DNA of 64,000 bases from Bacteroidales bacterium (GTDB lineage Bacteria > Bacteroidota > Bacteroidia > Bacteroidales > F082): contig JAFYNJ010000028.1 of NCBI GenBank assembly GCA_017549805.1, positions 38,033-102,032 on the forward strand, written 5' to 3'. The position numbers and the translations under genes are program-made. Below the pieces are notes generated by a model. That model was given only the letters and a program-made list of their open reading frames with translations. It did no database searches and was not told the DNA's origin. Of this stretch, positions 35,802 through 43,432 are shown one piece after another. The stretch's first letter is position 1. The number at the start of each line of letters is the position of its first letter.

Positions 35802-36593
35802 CTAATTCCACTCTTTTAGGTTCAATATTTTCGAAACCTCCTGGAGCACACCCTTCAGTAAACCACGATTATCCTGATAAATCCTGTCAGACCTATAAAT
35901 AGCTTCTATTTTTGCTGTCAACGATTCCATCTTTTGCGCAATCAAATAAACCAAGTTACTTAAGTCATCAGCTTCAACCATCTCTGAAACTTTAATCTCA
36001 ACTTTATCGGCAAAGGTGGCAGGGCGAAGGTTTTCGGATTCGTCCAAAATGTAACTTTTACCCGGATTTCCAGAAACTTGTTGAAGGATGTCGATAATGG
36101 ATATTTGCGAATTGGCTTTGAGAGTGGATATTAGTGAATAAAGGTTGTCCGGTTTCGTGTCCTGAACTATATCCACACAGTCATGGTAAAGGTCGCTGAA
36201 AACTGTGTGATATTTCAGTTGTTCGTGGGAGATGTCGTGAGTTTTGATGGAGCCATCCGAATTGTAGTCTTCGTCATCATCGGAGCCATACTCATTGATA
36301 GCATCAAGACGCTTTGAGAGCGCATAGTATTCCCAACTTCCCGAATATTCGTCGAAGTAGTCATTGATGATGTTTTCCCATTCATTCAGACGTTCAAAAA
36401 CACCATGAAACCATTTCTCCCATAGAACAGTTTCATAATAACTCTGCATCTTAAACGCAGCCAACTCACCTGTCGCATCACTGAATGTCCGAGGAAGACT
36501 CATTGTACGCAATAGTGAGAGTTTACAAATAATACGATTGAAAGCCTTCGCCAATGGCAATTCGTTTATTATGGGTTCAATGAATTCTTTCAT
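35802..36593 (-). CDS. Unknown partner of the DUF1016 nuclease
   Basis: 263 residues, mostly helical and acidic (GSDDDEDYNSDGS near the middle), with no signal peptide or membrane segment. No family was recognised. It overlaps the DUF1016 gene by 4 bp (ATGA), so the two are translated together and probably form a complex or a toxin-antitoxin-like pair. It has the low GC of the island. Confidence 0.7.
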   Translation of the reverse strand: MKEFIEPIINELPLAKAFNRIICKLSLLRTMSLPRTFSDATGELAAFKMQSYYETVLWEKWFHGVFERLNEWENIINDYFDEYSGSWEYYALSKRLDAINEYGSDDDEDYNSDGSIKTHDISHEQLKYHTVFSDLYHDCVDIVQDTKPDNLYSLISTLKANSQISIIDILQQVSGNPGKSYILDESENLRPATFADKVEIKVSEMVEADDLSNLVYLIAQKMESLTAKIEAIYRSDRIYQDNRGLLKGVLQEVSKILNLKEWN

Positions 36594-37687
36594 CTTTTCT
36601 TGGTTTTCTTTCCTTGTTCTAACTCAGCCACCGTTCGTTCAACCACCTCCTGCAATTGATAGGTGGCTACGCCTAACGGTTTGCCAATATCCTGCAATGA
36701 CCATTCAACTATGGTTTTCTTGGCCGTTTTGCAAATCAACAATCCCACCGAGGGATTATCGTCTTTACCACGAAGCAGTTTGTCGACGGCGGTGACATAG
36801 AAATTTAGTTTGCCGGCAAACTCCGGCATGAACTTCACAGCCTTTAACTCAATGATGAAGTATCGGCGTTGTGGGATGTGATAAAACAACAAATCGGGAA
36901 AGAATACTGATTCATTGTCAATCCGCAACTCTCGTTGTCGCCCGAGATAGGCAAACCCTTGACCGAGTTCCAATAGAAACTCCGTCACATTTTTAGCTAA
37001 AGCGTTTTCCAAGTCTTTTTCTTGCTCAACTGCTTCAACTGTTACAAAACTAAGATCATACTCCTTTTTCAGCAATTCTTTGGCCGACTCGCTCTGAGCA
37101 ACCGGCAGTGTCTTGTCAAAGTTAGTGATGGCCGCGCCTTGTGTGAGAAAAAGATGGGTGTCGATCTCGTGTTCCAAGCGGGCACGACTCCATCCTTCGG
37201 TTGCCACTTTGTTGATATAAAAGAGGGCTTCTTCAAGAGATTTGCTCTTAGTGAAAATGTACACATGGTGTTTCCAAGGTATGACACCAAAAATCGTAGG
37301 CATTTCCAATTCGTCACCAGCTTGGTGACGATTTATAACTTGCTCATAATAAAACACATACCATCGTTTTATGTATTTCAAATTTGTCACAGAGAATCCT
37401 TTTTCGTCAGGAAACATGGCCCTCATGTCAAGGCTTAGCTGATTAAAGAATCCACTACCCCATTTGCTTTCAGCTTTCCGCTGAACAATGTCGCGGCCCA
37501 AGCTCCAATAATACTCCAGTAGAAACGTATTAACCTTGACAGAAGCTTTTGCCTGGCTCTGTCTATAGCGGGCTTTAAGCTCTTTTAGCCATTCTACGTA
37601 TTCTTTATCGGCCAACATCCCGTCGCGAGATACAAATGCTGGTTCATCCATTTTGTTGTTTTGAGGGAATTGTGTTTTGTCGTTCAT
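36590..37687 (-). CDS. DUF1016 (YhcG-type) PD-(D/E)XK nuclease
   Basis: 365 residues from ATG 37687 (MNDKTQFPQNN). The N-terminal DUF1016_N helix region has NTFLLEYYWSLGRDI, GFSVTNLKYIKRWY and IPWKHHVYI. The C-terminal nuclease core has VFFPDLLFYH ... YFIIELKAVKFMPEFAGKLNFY, i.e. PD and ExK. YhcG-like proteins occur in restriction loci and defence islands and are predicted to cut DNA. The pair lies between two long direct repeats, like a swapped-in cassette. Confidence 0.88.
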   Translation of the reverse strand: MNDKTQFPQNNKMDEPAFVSRDGMLADKEYVEWLKELKARYRQSQAKASVKVNTFLLEYYWSLGRDIVQRKAESKWGSGFFNQLSLDMRAMFPDEKGFSVTNLKYIKRWYVFYYEQVINRHQAGDELEMPTIFGVIPWKHHVYIFTKSKSLEEALFYINKVATEGWSRARLEHEIDTHLFLTQGAAITNFDKTLPVAQSESAKELLKKEYDLSFVTVEAVEQEKDLENALAKNVTEFLLELGQGFAYLGRQRELRIDNESVFFPDLLFYHIPQRRYFIIELKAVKFMPEFAGKLNFYVTAVDKLLRGKDDNPSVGLLICKTAKKTIVEWSLQDIGKPLGVATYQLQEVVERTVAELEQGKKTKKR

Positions 37688-37911
37688 TGCTCGTAGTTTT
37701 TTTACATGGTGTTTTACGTAGATAAGTAGCAATAAAAGACAAAATGTTTCATTTCGGAAATCAATTTACTTTATTCTTCAATAGTGCTTTTAGACAAATT
37801 GTTAGATGGGATTATTTATAGTGTTATTTCGTTATATTTATAGAAATATAAACATTTTATCAATTAATTATAATTGATTGTATTATTTATATATAATTAA
37901 AGAATTTATAG

Positions 37912-37919
37912 TATCTTTG
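37912..37919 (+). promoter_or_regulatory. -7 box of small-protein gene copy 2
   Basis: TATCTTTG, 20 bp before ATG 37940; no clear -33 TTG at the right distance. Confidence 0.5.
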
Positions 37920-37939
37920 CTGGCAAATACCAATCATAA

Positions 37940-38347
37940 ATGAACATCCCTACTGGCAACAGCAACGAAGAGCTTAAGCAACGAAAAGATATTATCTCGC
38001 AATTATACCGACAATGGACCAATAGTAATCCTGACAAGAAGGTTTTCAATCCTTCATTGAAAGGCTATGTCAATGTTCGGTTCGTATCCATAACTGAAAC
38101 AATGCGCCATGCAGCGAAAACTTACGAATCGACACGGGCACTTTTCGATTTGAACACGATACTTCGGACTGCCATTGTTGTCGGCAAACCAAAACCGCCC
38201 AAGAAAGGTGTTGCTAACCAGAAGCCATTCAAATATTTGTTGGAAACCCATTGTTTGTTGCCAGAAGTAGGAATGGTGAAAATGATGGTAGGTGTGAAAC
38301 GTTCGGGAGAAATGGTCCAATATTGTATTACCGCTATGGACAAATAA
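37940..38347 (+). CDS. Small BECR/LPD3-like protein, copy 2
   Basis: 135 residues, the same length as copy 1. Conserved blocks are MNIPTGN.NEELKQRKDIIS, FNPSLKG, SITETMRHAAKTY, GKPKPPKKGVANQKPFKYLL and VGVKRSGEM. Differences cluster in the middle (residues ~60-80). The many silent changes suggest that both copies have been kept as proteins after duplication. The convergent small RNA is present here too. Confidence 0.7.
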   Translation: MNIPTGNSNEELKQRKDIISQLYRQWTNSNPDKKVFNPSLKGYVNVRFVSITETMRHAAKTYESTRALFDLNTILRTAIVVGKPKPPKKGVANQKPFKYLLETHCLLPEVGMVKMMVGVKRSGEMVQYCITAMDK

Positions 38348-38433
38348 AAAAAGAAATCGACAGGCTGGCTCGCTCGTGAGAGGTCTTCGCCAAATTCTGG
38401 ACGTCTAAAGGACTGTTCCCCTATTGATTTCTC
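38346..38433 (-). ncRNA. Predicted ~87-nt structured small RNA, copy 2
   Basis: It has the same length, helices and U-run as copy 1. The changes are few: GATGACC to GAAGACC in the apical loop, and GCCAA to GCCAG, which turns a U-A pair into a U-G pair. It begins 5-6 nt after a TATTTTTG box and ends at the stop codon of small-protein copy 2. Confidence 0.65.
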
Positions 38434-38437
38434 GCTG

Positions 38438-38467
38438 CAAAAATACATCAATTTTTTGATTTCGCAA
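38438..38467 (-). promoter_or_regulatory. Promoter of small RNA copy 2
   Basis: Minus strand: TTG (38465-38467), 19-nt spacer, TATTTTTG (38438-38445). Confidence 0.7.
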
Positions 38468-38510
38468 CATTTTCATCGAAAAAAACTACAAATCGCAATT
38501 GTTGAGAAGC

Positions 38511-38535
38511 AAAAAAGGGGTCGAATCGACCCCTT
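38511..38535 (-). terminator. Rho-independent terminator of the DUF4298-methyltransferase genes
   Basis: On the minus strand the stem AAGGGGT/ACCCCTT with a 7-nt loop is followed by TTTTTT. It starts 9 bp after the stop of the methyltransferase gene. Confidence 0.8.
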
Positions 38536-38543
38536 ATTGTTTT

Positions 38544-39044
38544 TCACTTTCTTAAAGAAACCGGCCAAAACCTCCCCGTCCGCTTGCAATACGCCTCATA
38601 CTCCTCCCCGAAATCCTTGCGGAGACGCTTCTCTTCTGAAAACACTTGGAGCATCATAATAGCGATAAACCCAACAAACACCAACAAGGCGGGCCATCTC
38701 CAAAGCAAAACGCAGACGCCAGCGAAATAGATGAAGCTTCCAGTCAGCATGGGGTTGCGGCTTAAGCGGTAAGGACCGTCGGTCATCAGGTGCTTCGTGC
38801 GGGGTGCCACCTCGTGACCGAAGGCATCCATGGGGTTGCCGTCGCCCTTGCGGCGCATGTAAACGATAGACCAGATGCTCAGCGACAGGCCAAGCACAGC
38901 CAATACCAAGGCCACTACCCAACGCCAAACGGGGATTGCCTGCAAACAAGGCATCCCCGAAACCCACCACATCAGGGTCGGGATCAACAACACGAACAGC
39001 AAGCCGCCAAGGGCGTAACCGAGTACTTCTTTGAGCCTTTTCAT
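38544..39044 (-). CDS. Isoprenylcysteine methyltransferase/PEMT-like membrane protein
   Basis: 166 residues from ATG 39044 (MKRLKEVLGYAL) with four or five hydrophobic helices. The SAM-binding signature is GPYRLSRNPMLTGSFIYFAG ... EEKRLRKDFGEEYEAYCKRTGRFWP, i.e. RNP with a downstream E and an FG..Y pattern. The substrate is unknown. It starts 1 bp after the DUF4298 gene and ends at a terminator. It is distinct from the ICMT-like gene at 24017. Confidence 0.85.
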   Translation of the reverse strand: MKRLKEVLGYALGGLLFVLLIPTLMWWVSGMPCLQAIPVWRWVVALVLAVLGLSLSIWSIVYMRRKGDGNPMDAFGHEVAPRTKHLMTDGPYRLSRNPMLTGSFIYFAGVCVLLWRWPALLVFVGFIAIMMLQVFSEEKRLRKDFGEEYEAYCKRTGRFWPVSLRK

Positions 39045-39045
39045 C

Positions 39046-39330
39046 CTATTCAACAGTCCTGACCTGGTCTTGGAGGCATTGGTAATCGGTCAGCAGGTCG
39101 TAAATGCCGTCCTCGCTCAGCACACCGCGCTTAAGGTCCTTCGGCAACAGTCCGGCCTCGTCGGTCTCGAAATCAGCCCGCCAGTCGGGACCGTCGTAAT
39201 AGGCTGCTAATTCCTCCATGTCAGACTGCAACTTGGCAAAGTCTTCAAGGGCGGTTTCCAACCGTTTGACAACCTCCGAGCTCTTGTCGAAAAGGGCTTC
39301 CATGCGAGTGATGCGTTCTATCTGTTTCAT
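39046..39330 (-). CDS. DUF4298 family protein
   Basis: 94 residues from ATG 39330 (MKQIERITRMEALFDKS). The helical body with ELAAYYDGPDWRADFETDEAGLLP and GVLSEDGIYDLL matches DUF4298, a small cytosolic family of unknown role. It sits between a small Imm32-like gene and the methyltransferase gene and is probably cotranscribed with them. Confidence 0.82.
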   Translation of the reverse strand: MKQIERITRMEALFDKSSEVVKRLETALEDFAKLQSDMEELAAYYDGPDWRADFETDEAGLLPKDLKRGVLSEDGIYDLLTDYQCLQDQVRTVE

Positions 39331-39343
39331 ATTGTTCTCCTTT

Positions 39344-39553
39344 TTATGCTGTTCTTTCAACAATCAGCTCCGCCGAACCATCCTCCAAGGAATTGTAGGC
39401 ATCCAAGTGAAAATGGTCACCTGAAGCGCCTTCGGCCAAAGCCGCCAGATGGTTGGCCAAGCTCAACAGGCCTTCCCTGTTGGCCGCGATGGTCGCCGCG
39501 CCGTTTTCAACGGTCACGGTGATCTCATAACCGTCAACCCAATGGAATTCCAT
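39344..39553 (-). CDS. Small Imm32-like protein
   Basis: 69 residues. REGLLSLANHLAALAEG followed by HFHLDAYNSLEDGSAELIVER resembles the Imm32 pattern of immunity-protein-like small proteins. No toxin gene is adjacent, so a true immunity role is doubtful. It lies 13 bp before the DUF4298 gene and directly after the S46 peptidase gene, on the same strand. Confidence 0.6.
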   Translation of the reverse strand: MEFHWVDGYEITVTVENGAATIAANREGLLSLANHLAALAEGASGDHFHLDAYNSLEDGSAELIVERTA

Positions 39554-39558
39554 GGCTT

Positions 39559-41688
39559 TTATTCAACAATGGTCATCTCGTCCACCAGATGCTTGGCACC
39601 GGCGAACTTATCCATGATAAAGAGCACATAACGGATATCCACTGAGATGTTGCGGCAGATGTCGGGATCGTACACCAAGTCGCTCATGGTGCCTTCCCAG
39701 CAGCGGTCGAAGTTCAAGCCCAACAGCTGGCCGTCGGCGTTCAAAATCGGGCTGCCCGAGTTGCCTCCCGTGGTGTGTACACTCGCTGTAAAGGCCACAT
39801 GCATGGTGCCGTCCTTGTCGGCATAACGGCCGTAGTCCTTCTTGTTGTAGAGCTCTTTCAACCTGGGCTCCACCACATAGTCGTAGATATCGGGGTTCTC
39901 CTTCTCCATGATGCCTTCCAAAGTGGTGAAATGGCGGTATTTCTTGCCGTCTTGTGGCTTGAAGCCTTCCACCTTGCCATAGGTGACGCGTAAGGTAAAG
40001 TTGGCATCGGGCGAGAAATGCTTCTCGGGTTCCATCACCATCTGGCCCTTCATATAAAGGCGTTGCAGGCTATCGATTTCCTTGTTGATGGGTCCCATCT
40101 TGGGATTGACTTCCTCCTTATAGAAGTTGATCATGCTTTGATAGGCTTGCAAGGCAGGGTCTTTCTGTAATTTCTTGACCTTGTTGGGCTTGAAGTGGTC
40201 CAACAAATCGTTGACCTGCTCCTCGGAAGTGAACATCGACTTGCTGAAAAGCTGTTCCACATAGGCATCCACATCCTTGATTTCATTCAAAAAGGCCGGA
40301 CGGAAATCGGCAGGCTGCTTGAGGTATTCGTTAAGCATGGTCTTGGCCACCTCTTCGTCGATAGGTTGATAGTAATCCTTGAAGAAGGCTTTTGTAGCGT
40401 TTTTCAAGGAGGCAATCATCTTGTCAACCTCTTCCTGTGGGGTGTCGGCAGTCACTTGCGACAGTTTGTTGAAGTTGCCCGCAAAGTCCATGATCTCAAT
40501 GTTCAAGCCGGCATTGGTCAGGTAGGTATAAGCGACACGGTAAGGCTCCAGTGCCTTGTATTTCTCATCAAATCGCTTTAAAAGGTTCGTATAGCGATGG
40601 AACATACGGCTGGACTGAGACCACTCCTTGAACGACTCTTCATAGAAACGCTTCTTTTCCACGCCATGGAAATGGTTGATGCCCTCGGTGACACCCATCC
40701 ACTTCTTCCATCCGTTGCCTAAACCGGCATGCTTGGAGGCATACTGGATGCGTACTTTCTTGTCCTTTTCCTGATAGGTATTGTAGATGTCGAGTATCTT
40801 GCCGCGAAGATCCACCGCAATGGGATCGATGACGTTAGCTTCCTGGTCAACGGCCACGGCAGGAAGGTACTCGCTGGTGCGGGCGGGATAGCCGAACACA
40901 AAAGCAAAATCGCCTTCCTCGGCTCCTTTCAACGAGACATCCAGATGTTTGGCAGGCTTGTAAGGAACGTTGTCGGCACTATAAGTAGCTGGATGACCGT
41001 CCTTGTCGGCATATACGCGGAACACGCTGAAATCGCCCGTGTGACGGGGCCATACCCAGTTGTCGGTGTCGCCGCCGAACTTGCCAATGTTGCTCGGGGG
41101 ACAGCCCACCAGGCGCACGTCGGTAAACACCTCGTTCAGGAGAAGATAATACTCGTTGCCGAGGAAGAAAGGCTTGATGGAGACTTTGTATTGGGTTTCC
41201 TTCTCCACGTCGGAGATAAGGTGTTTCATGTTCTCGTTGATCTTAGCCTGGCGCTGCTCTTCGGTCATATCTTCGGTGACTTTGAAAAGTATTTTTTCGG
41301 TCACATCGCGCATCTCGCGGAGGATGGTGACGGTCAGGCCGGGACAAGGCAACTCTTGCGAGCGGTCCATGGCCCAAAAACCGTCGGTAAGGTAGTCGTG
41401 CTCTACGGAGCTGTGTTTCTGGATCCAGTCGTAACCACAATGGTGGTTGGTGAGCAGCAGGCCGTAGTCGCTCACGATTTCGCCCGTGCAGCCGCCGCCG
41501 AAAAGCACGATGGCGTCCTTCAAGCTACTATGATTGATGCTATAGATGTCGTCGGCAGTGATGCGCATGCCCATCTCCTGCATTTCTTTCTCATTATATT
41601 GGAGGAGCATGGGGATCCACATCCCTTCGCCAGCGAAAGCCATCGCCGAACTTAGCAGGATGGCGAGTGTTAAGAACAGTTTTTTCAT
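39559..41688 (-). CDS. S46 family dipeptidyl-peptidase, DPP11 type
   Basis: 709 residues with a signal peptide (MKKLFLTLAILLSSAMAFA). S46 enzymes remove dipeptides in the periplasm and feed amino-acid fermentation. The His of TNHHCGYD (~82-83), the Asp-rich DTDNWVWPRHTGDF and Ser644 in GGNSGSP form the active site. Eighteen residues after that Ser is an Arg (GLNFDR), the position that distinguishes Asp/Glu-specific DPP11 (Arg) from DPP7 (Gly), so acidic P1 residues are predicted. ATG 41688 is chosen by the signal peptide; the frame stays open upstream through the neighbouring gene, but that is a shadow. Confidence 0.93.
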   Translation of the reverse strand: MKKLFLTLAILLSSAMAFAGEGMWIPMLLQYNEKEMQEMGMRITADDIYSINHSSLKDAIVLFGGGCTGEIVSDYGLLLTNHHCGYDWIQKHSSVEHDYLTDGFWAMDRSQELPCPGLTVTILREMRDVTEKILFKVTEDMTEEQRQAKINENMKHLISDVEKETQYKVSIKPFFLGNEYYLLLNEVFTDVRLVGCPPSNIGKFGGDTDNWVWPRHTGDFSVFRVYADKDGHPATYSADNVPYKPAKHLDVSLKGAEEGDFAFVFGYPARTSEYLPAVAVDQEANVIDPIAVDLRGKILDIYNTYQEKDKKVRIQYASKHAGLGNGWKKWMGVTEGINHFHGVEKKRFYEESFKEWSQSSRMFHRYTNLLKRFDEKYKALEPYRVAYTYLTNAGLNIEIMDFAGNFNKLSQVTADTPQEEVDKMIASLKNATKAFFKDYYQPIDEEVAKTMLNEYLKQPADFRPAFLNEIKDVDAYVEQLFSKSMFTSEEQVNDLLDHFKPNKVKKLQKDPALQAYQSMINFYKEEVNPKMGPINKEIDSLQRLYMKGQMVMEPEKHFSPDANFTLRVTYGKVEGFKPQDGKKYRHFTTLEGIMEKENPDIYDYVVEPRLKELYNKKDYGRYADKDGTMHVAFTASVHTTGGNSGSPILNADGQLLGLNFDRCWEGTMSDLVYDPDICRNISVDIRYVLFIMDKFAGAKHLVDEMTIVE

Positions 41689-41707
41689 GATCACTTTGCT
41701 TGATAAC

Positions 41708-42250
41708 TTACCATTCGATACCGATGCGCAGGGAAATGCCCGAAGGGCTGACTTGGCGGTATCCGTGGGTATAATTCCCTTGTGCATCATAATCATTATA
41801 ATACTTTTCGATTTTGTCATAGTAAGTACCGGCCACCAACACACTGACGGCAAAATCGCGCTTGGAGGCGAAGCGCACACCGAAGGCCAGGTCACCGTAA
41901 CCGCCCATATCTTCGCCGATGAAGGATCCCAAACGCAAGCTGATGACGGGACTGACCACCTTGTTGTTGTTGAATTGATAACGCAGGTTCGTGTAGAAAG
42001 GCACCAGGCCTCGATCCTTGTTGAAATCGACGCCCAGGCCGATGCCGGCAAAAATATGTCCGTTGAAATAGAAACCATGAGTGGTCGATAAGCTGATGCT
42101 ATTTGGCATGTTCTTGTCGAAATGCCAGGTGTTGCCTTGTTCAACGAAGCCTTGGTAACCGCTTGGGACGCGGACTTTTGTTTCTTGTTCCTGAGCGAAA
42201 ACACTCATTGCCATGAACAGCATGACGACTGATAAAAATAGCTTTTTCAT
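41708..42250 (-). CDS. Small outer-membrane beta-barrel-like protein
   Basis: 180 residues with a signal peptide (MKKLFLSVVMLFMAMSVFA). Alternating strands such as GFYFNGHIFAGIGLGVDF, TNLRYQF and FGVRFASKRDFAVSVLVAG and a final ISLRIGIEW suggest an eight-stranded barrel. The function is unknown. It lies 19 bp before the S46 gene on the same strand, so both may share the promoter at 42286-42315. Confidence 0.7.
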   Translation of the reverse strand: MKKLFLSVVMLFMAMSVFAQEQETKVRVPSGYQGFVEQGNTWHFDKNMPNSISLSTTHGFYFNGHIFAGIGLGVDFNKDRGLVPFYTNLRYQFNNNKVVSPVISLRLGSFIGEDMGGYGDLAFGVRFASKRDFAVSVLVAGTYYDKIEKYYNDYDAQGNYTHGYRQVSPSGISLRIGIEW

Positions 42251-42285
42251 AGTAGGTATGTTTTGATTTTTTTGCGTTTTGCTTG

Positions 42286-42315
42286 CAAAAGTAACGAAAT
42301 ATCGCAGCGTCGCAA
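42286..42315 (-). promoter_or_regulatory. Promoter of the barrel protein-S46 peptidase genes
   Basis: Minus strand: TTG (42313-42315), 19-nt spacer, TACTTTTG (42286-42293). Confidence 0.65.
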
Positions 42316-42391
42316 CAACGGAAACCTATTTTGTCCATGTTATTTTTGACCCAAAACTAAATTTGTCTCCAAAATTTCAACACTAAATCTC

Positions 42392-42421
42392 TTGACATTT
42401 TACAAAACATGGTTATTTTTG
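42392..42421 (+). promoter_or_regulatory. Promoter of the DUF5618 gene
   Basis: TTG (42392-42394), 19-nt spacer, TATTTTTG (42414-42421), 27 bp before ATG 42449. An almost ideal Bacteroidota promoter. Confidence 0.75.
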
Positions 42422-42448
42422 CAGCATATAAATAAAACTTGATTTCTC

Positions 42449-42838
42449 ATGAAAAAGGATTTGATCAAAGAGGCGAGACGTTATGTGGACAACGCCGAAA
42501 AAATCCTAAGGGAAAATGGACGTTACAACCAAGAGTTAAAACAATATGAAGATGACAAATATGTAAGAGTGGCCGGCCATTATCTCTGGCATTCGGTATT
42601 GTTGGCTTTGGATGCCGTGTTCCATGTTAGAGCCGACCGTAGAACAAGGGTTGATATTAATGACTATTATGAGGCGGTAGGAAAAAGAGACAGGAAGTTA
42701 TTGGCATTGGTCAACAGCAGTTATAACACCATGCACCTTTCCATGAACTATGATGGTAATTCAAGAAAAAAAGTTTGTGACGCCGGCTTCGAACTCGCAA
42801 ACGATATCATCGACCGTTGCGCCATGATGGTTTCATAG
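42449..42838 (+). CDS. DUF5618 family protein (HEPN-like helical)
   Basis: 129 residues, all helical: EARRYVDNAEKILRE, YVRVAGHYLWHSVLLALDAV, INDYYEAVGKRDRKLLALVN and YNTMHLSMNYDGN match DUF5618. The family resembles HEPN-type four-helix proteins, some of which are RNases of toxin systems; this link is inference. No nucleotidyltransferase partner is next to it. It is a single-gene transcript between two oppositely oriented gene groups. Confidence 0.78.
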   Translation: MKKDLIKEARRYVDNAEKILRENGRYNQELKQYEDDKYVRVAGHYLWHSVLLALDAVFHVRADRRTRVDINDYYEAVGKRDRKLLALVNSSYNTMHLSMNYDGNSRKKVCDAGFELANDIIDRCAMMVS

Positions 42839-42904
42839 TCTCTTTTCTGAGCAAAGAGGGTTAAAAACGATGTTCGAAACCCATCGTGAACAGGAGGCTT
42901 TAGT

Positions 42905-43411
42905 TTAACTTTTAGGCACGACAAGTTTCATCCGGACGGTTCGACCATTCCTTAACTCACCGCGAAGGGTAAAGGTAAGTCCTGTCTCATCCTCGGTGAA
43001 TCTCATCTGACCATTTTTGAACGGCGATTTGTCTTTGTATTCCGTGGTCTCGTCTTCCAAAATTACCCCGCACACCCGCTCGGGAGAAGTGAACCATTGC
43101 ACATGACGGAGAATCTCAAAAGACAAGGTGAACTCCGAGGTTTTGTCCAACTCGATGGTTTTGCCCATCACCTCGTAGGGAATATGCCTAAAACGAAAGA
43201 CATACGTCGCACCAAAGAACCCCTCTTTTGACTCAGCGTCGATATCGAAGGTGTTCTCACCCGTATAATAGGAAACGATCATTTCTGCTTTATGGTTGTC
43301 AAAATACAAACAATTCTCCTCAGCATCAGGTAGGTCAAGCGAATCCTTGCCGCAAGAAGAAAAAGAGGCTATGACAAGCAACAAGAACAATGCTTTTGCG
43401 ATGGTTTTCAT
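42905..43411 (-). CDS. Hypothetical lipoprotein
   Basis: 168 residues. The lipobox MKTIAKALFLLLVIASFSSC predicts lipidation at Cys20. The rest is beta-rich (RTVRMKLVVPKS at the end) with no recognised domain. It is the last gene of a minus-strand group of lipoprotein and LRR genes, 21 bp after the LRR lipoprotein. Confidence 0.7.
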   Translation of the reverse strand: MKTIAKALFLLLVIASFSSCGKDSLDLPDAEENCLYFDNHKAEMIVSYYTGENTFDIDAESKEGFFGATYVFRFRHIPYEVMGKTIELDKTSEFTLSFEILRHVQWFTSPERVCGVILEDETTEYKDKSPFKNGQMRFTEDETGLTFTLRGELRNGRTVRMKLVVPKS

Positions 43412-43432
43412 GTTTTTCAGGTATTAATAGGT

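Larger units (their letters stand above)
37907..38451. repeat. ~540-bp direct repeat, right copy
   Basis: Partner of the repeat at 35200-35745, in the same orientation. Just upstream, 37740-37910 is a very AT-rich spacer with a short inverted repeat (CAATTAATTATAATTGATTG) and no gene. Confidence 0.85.

Noticed and set aside
41689-42204. The S46 frame stays open upstream, giving an 881-residue version.
   Set aside because: The extra part is a shadow of the barrel-protein gene in another frame, and the signal peptide begins at 41688.
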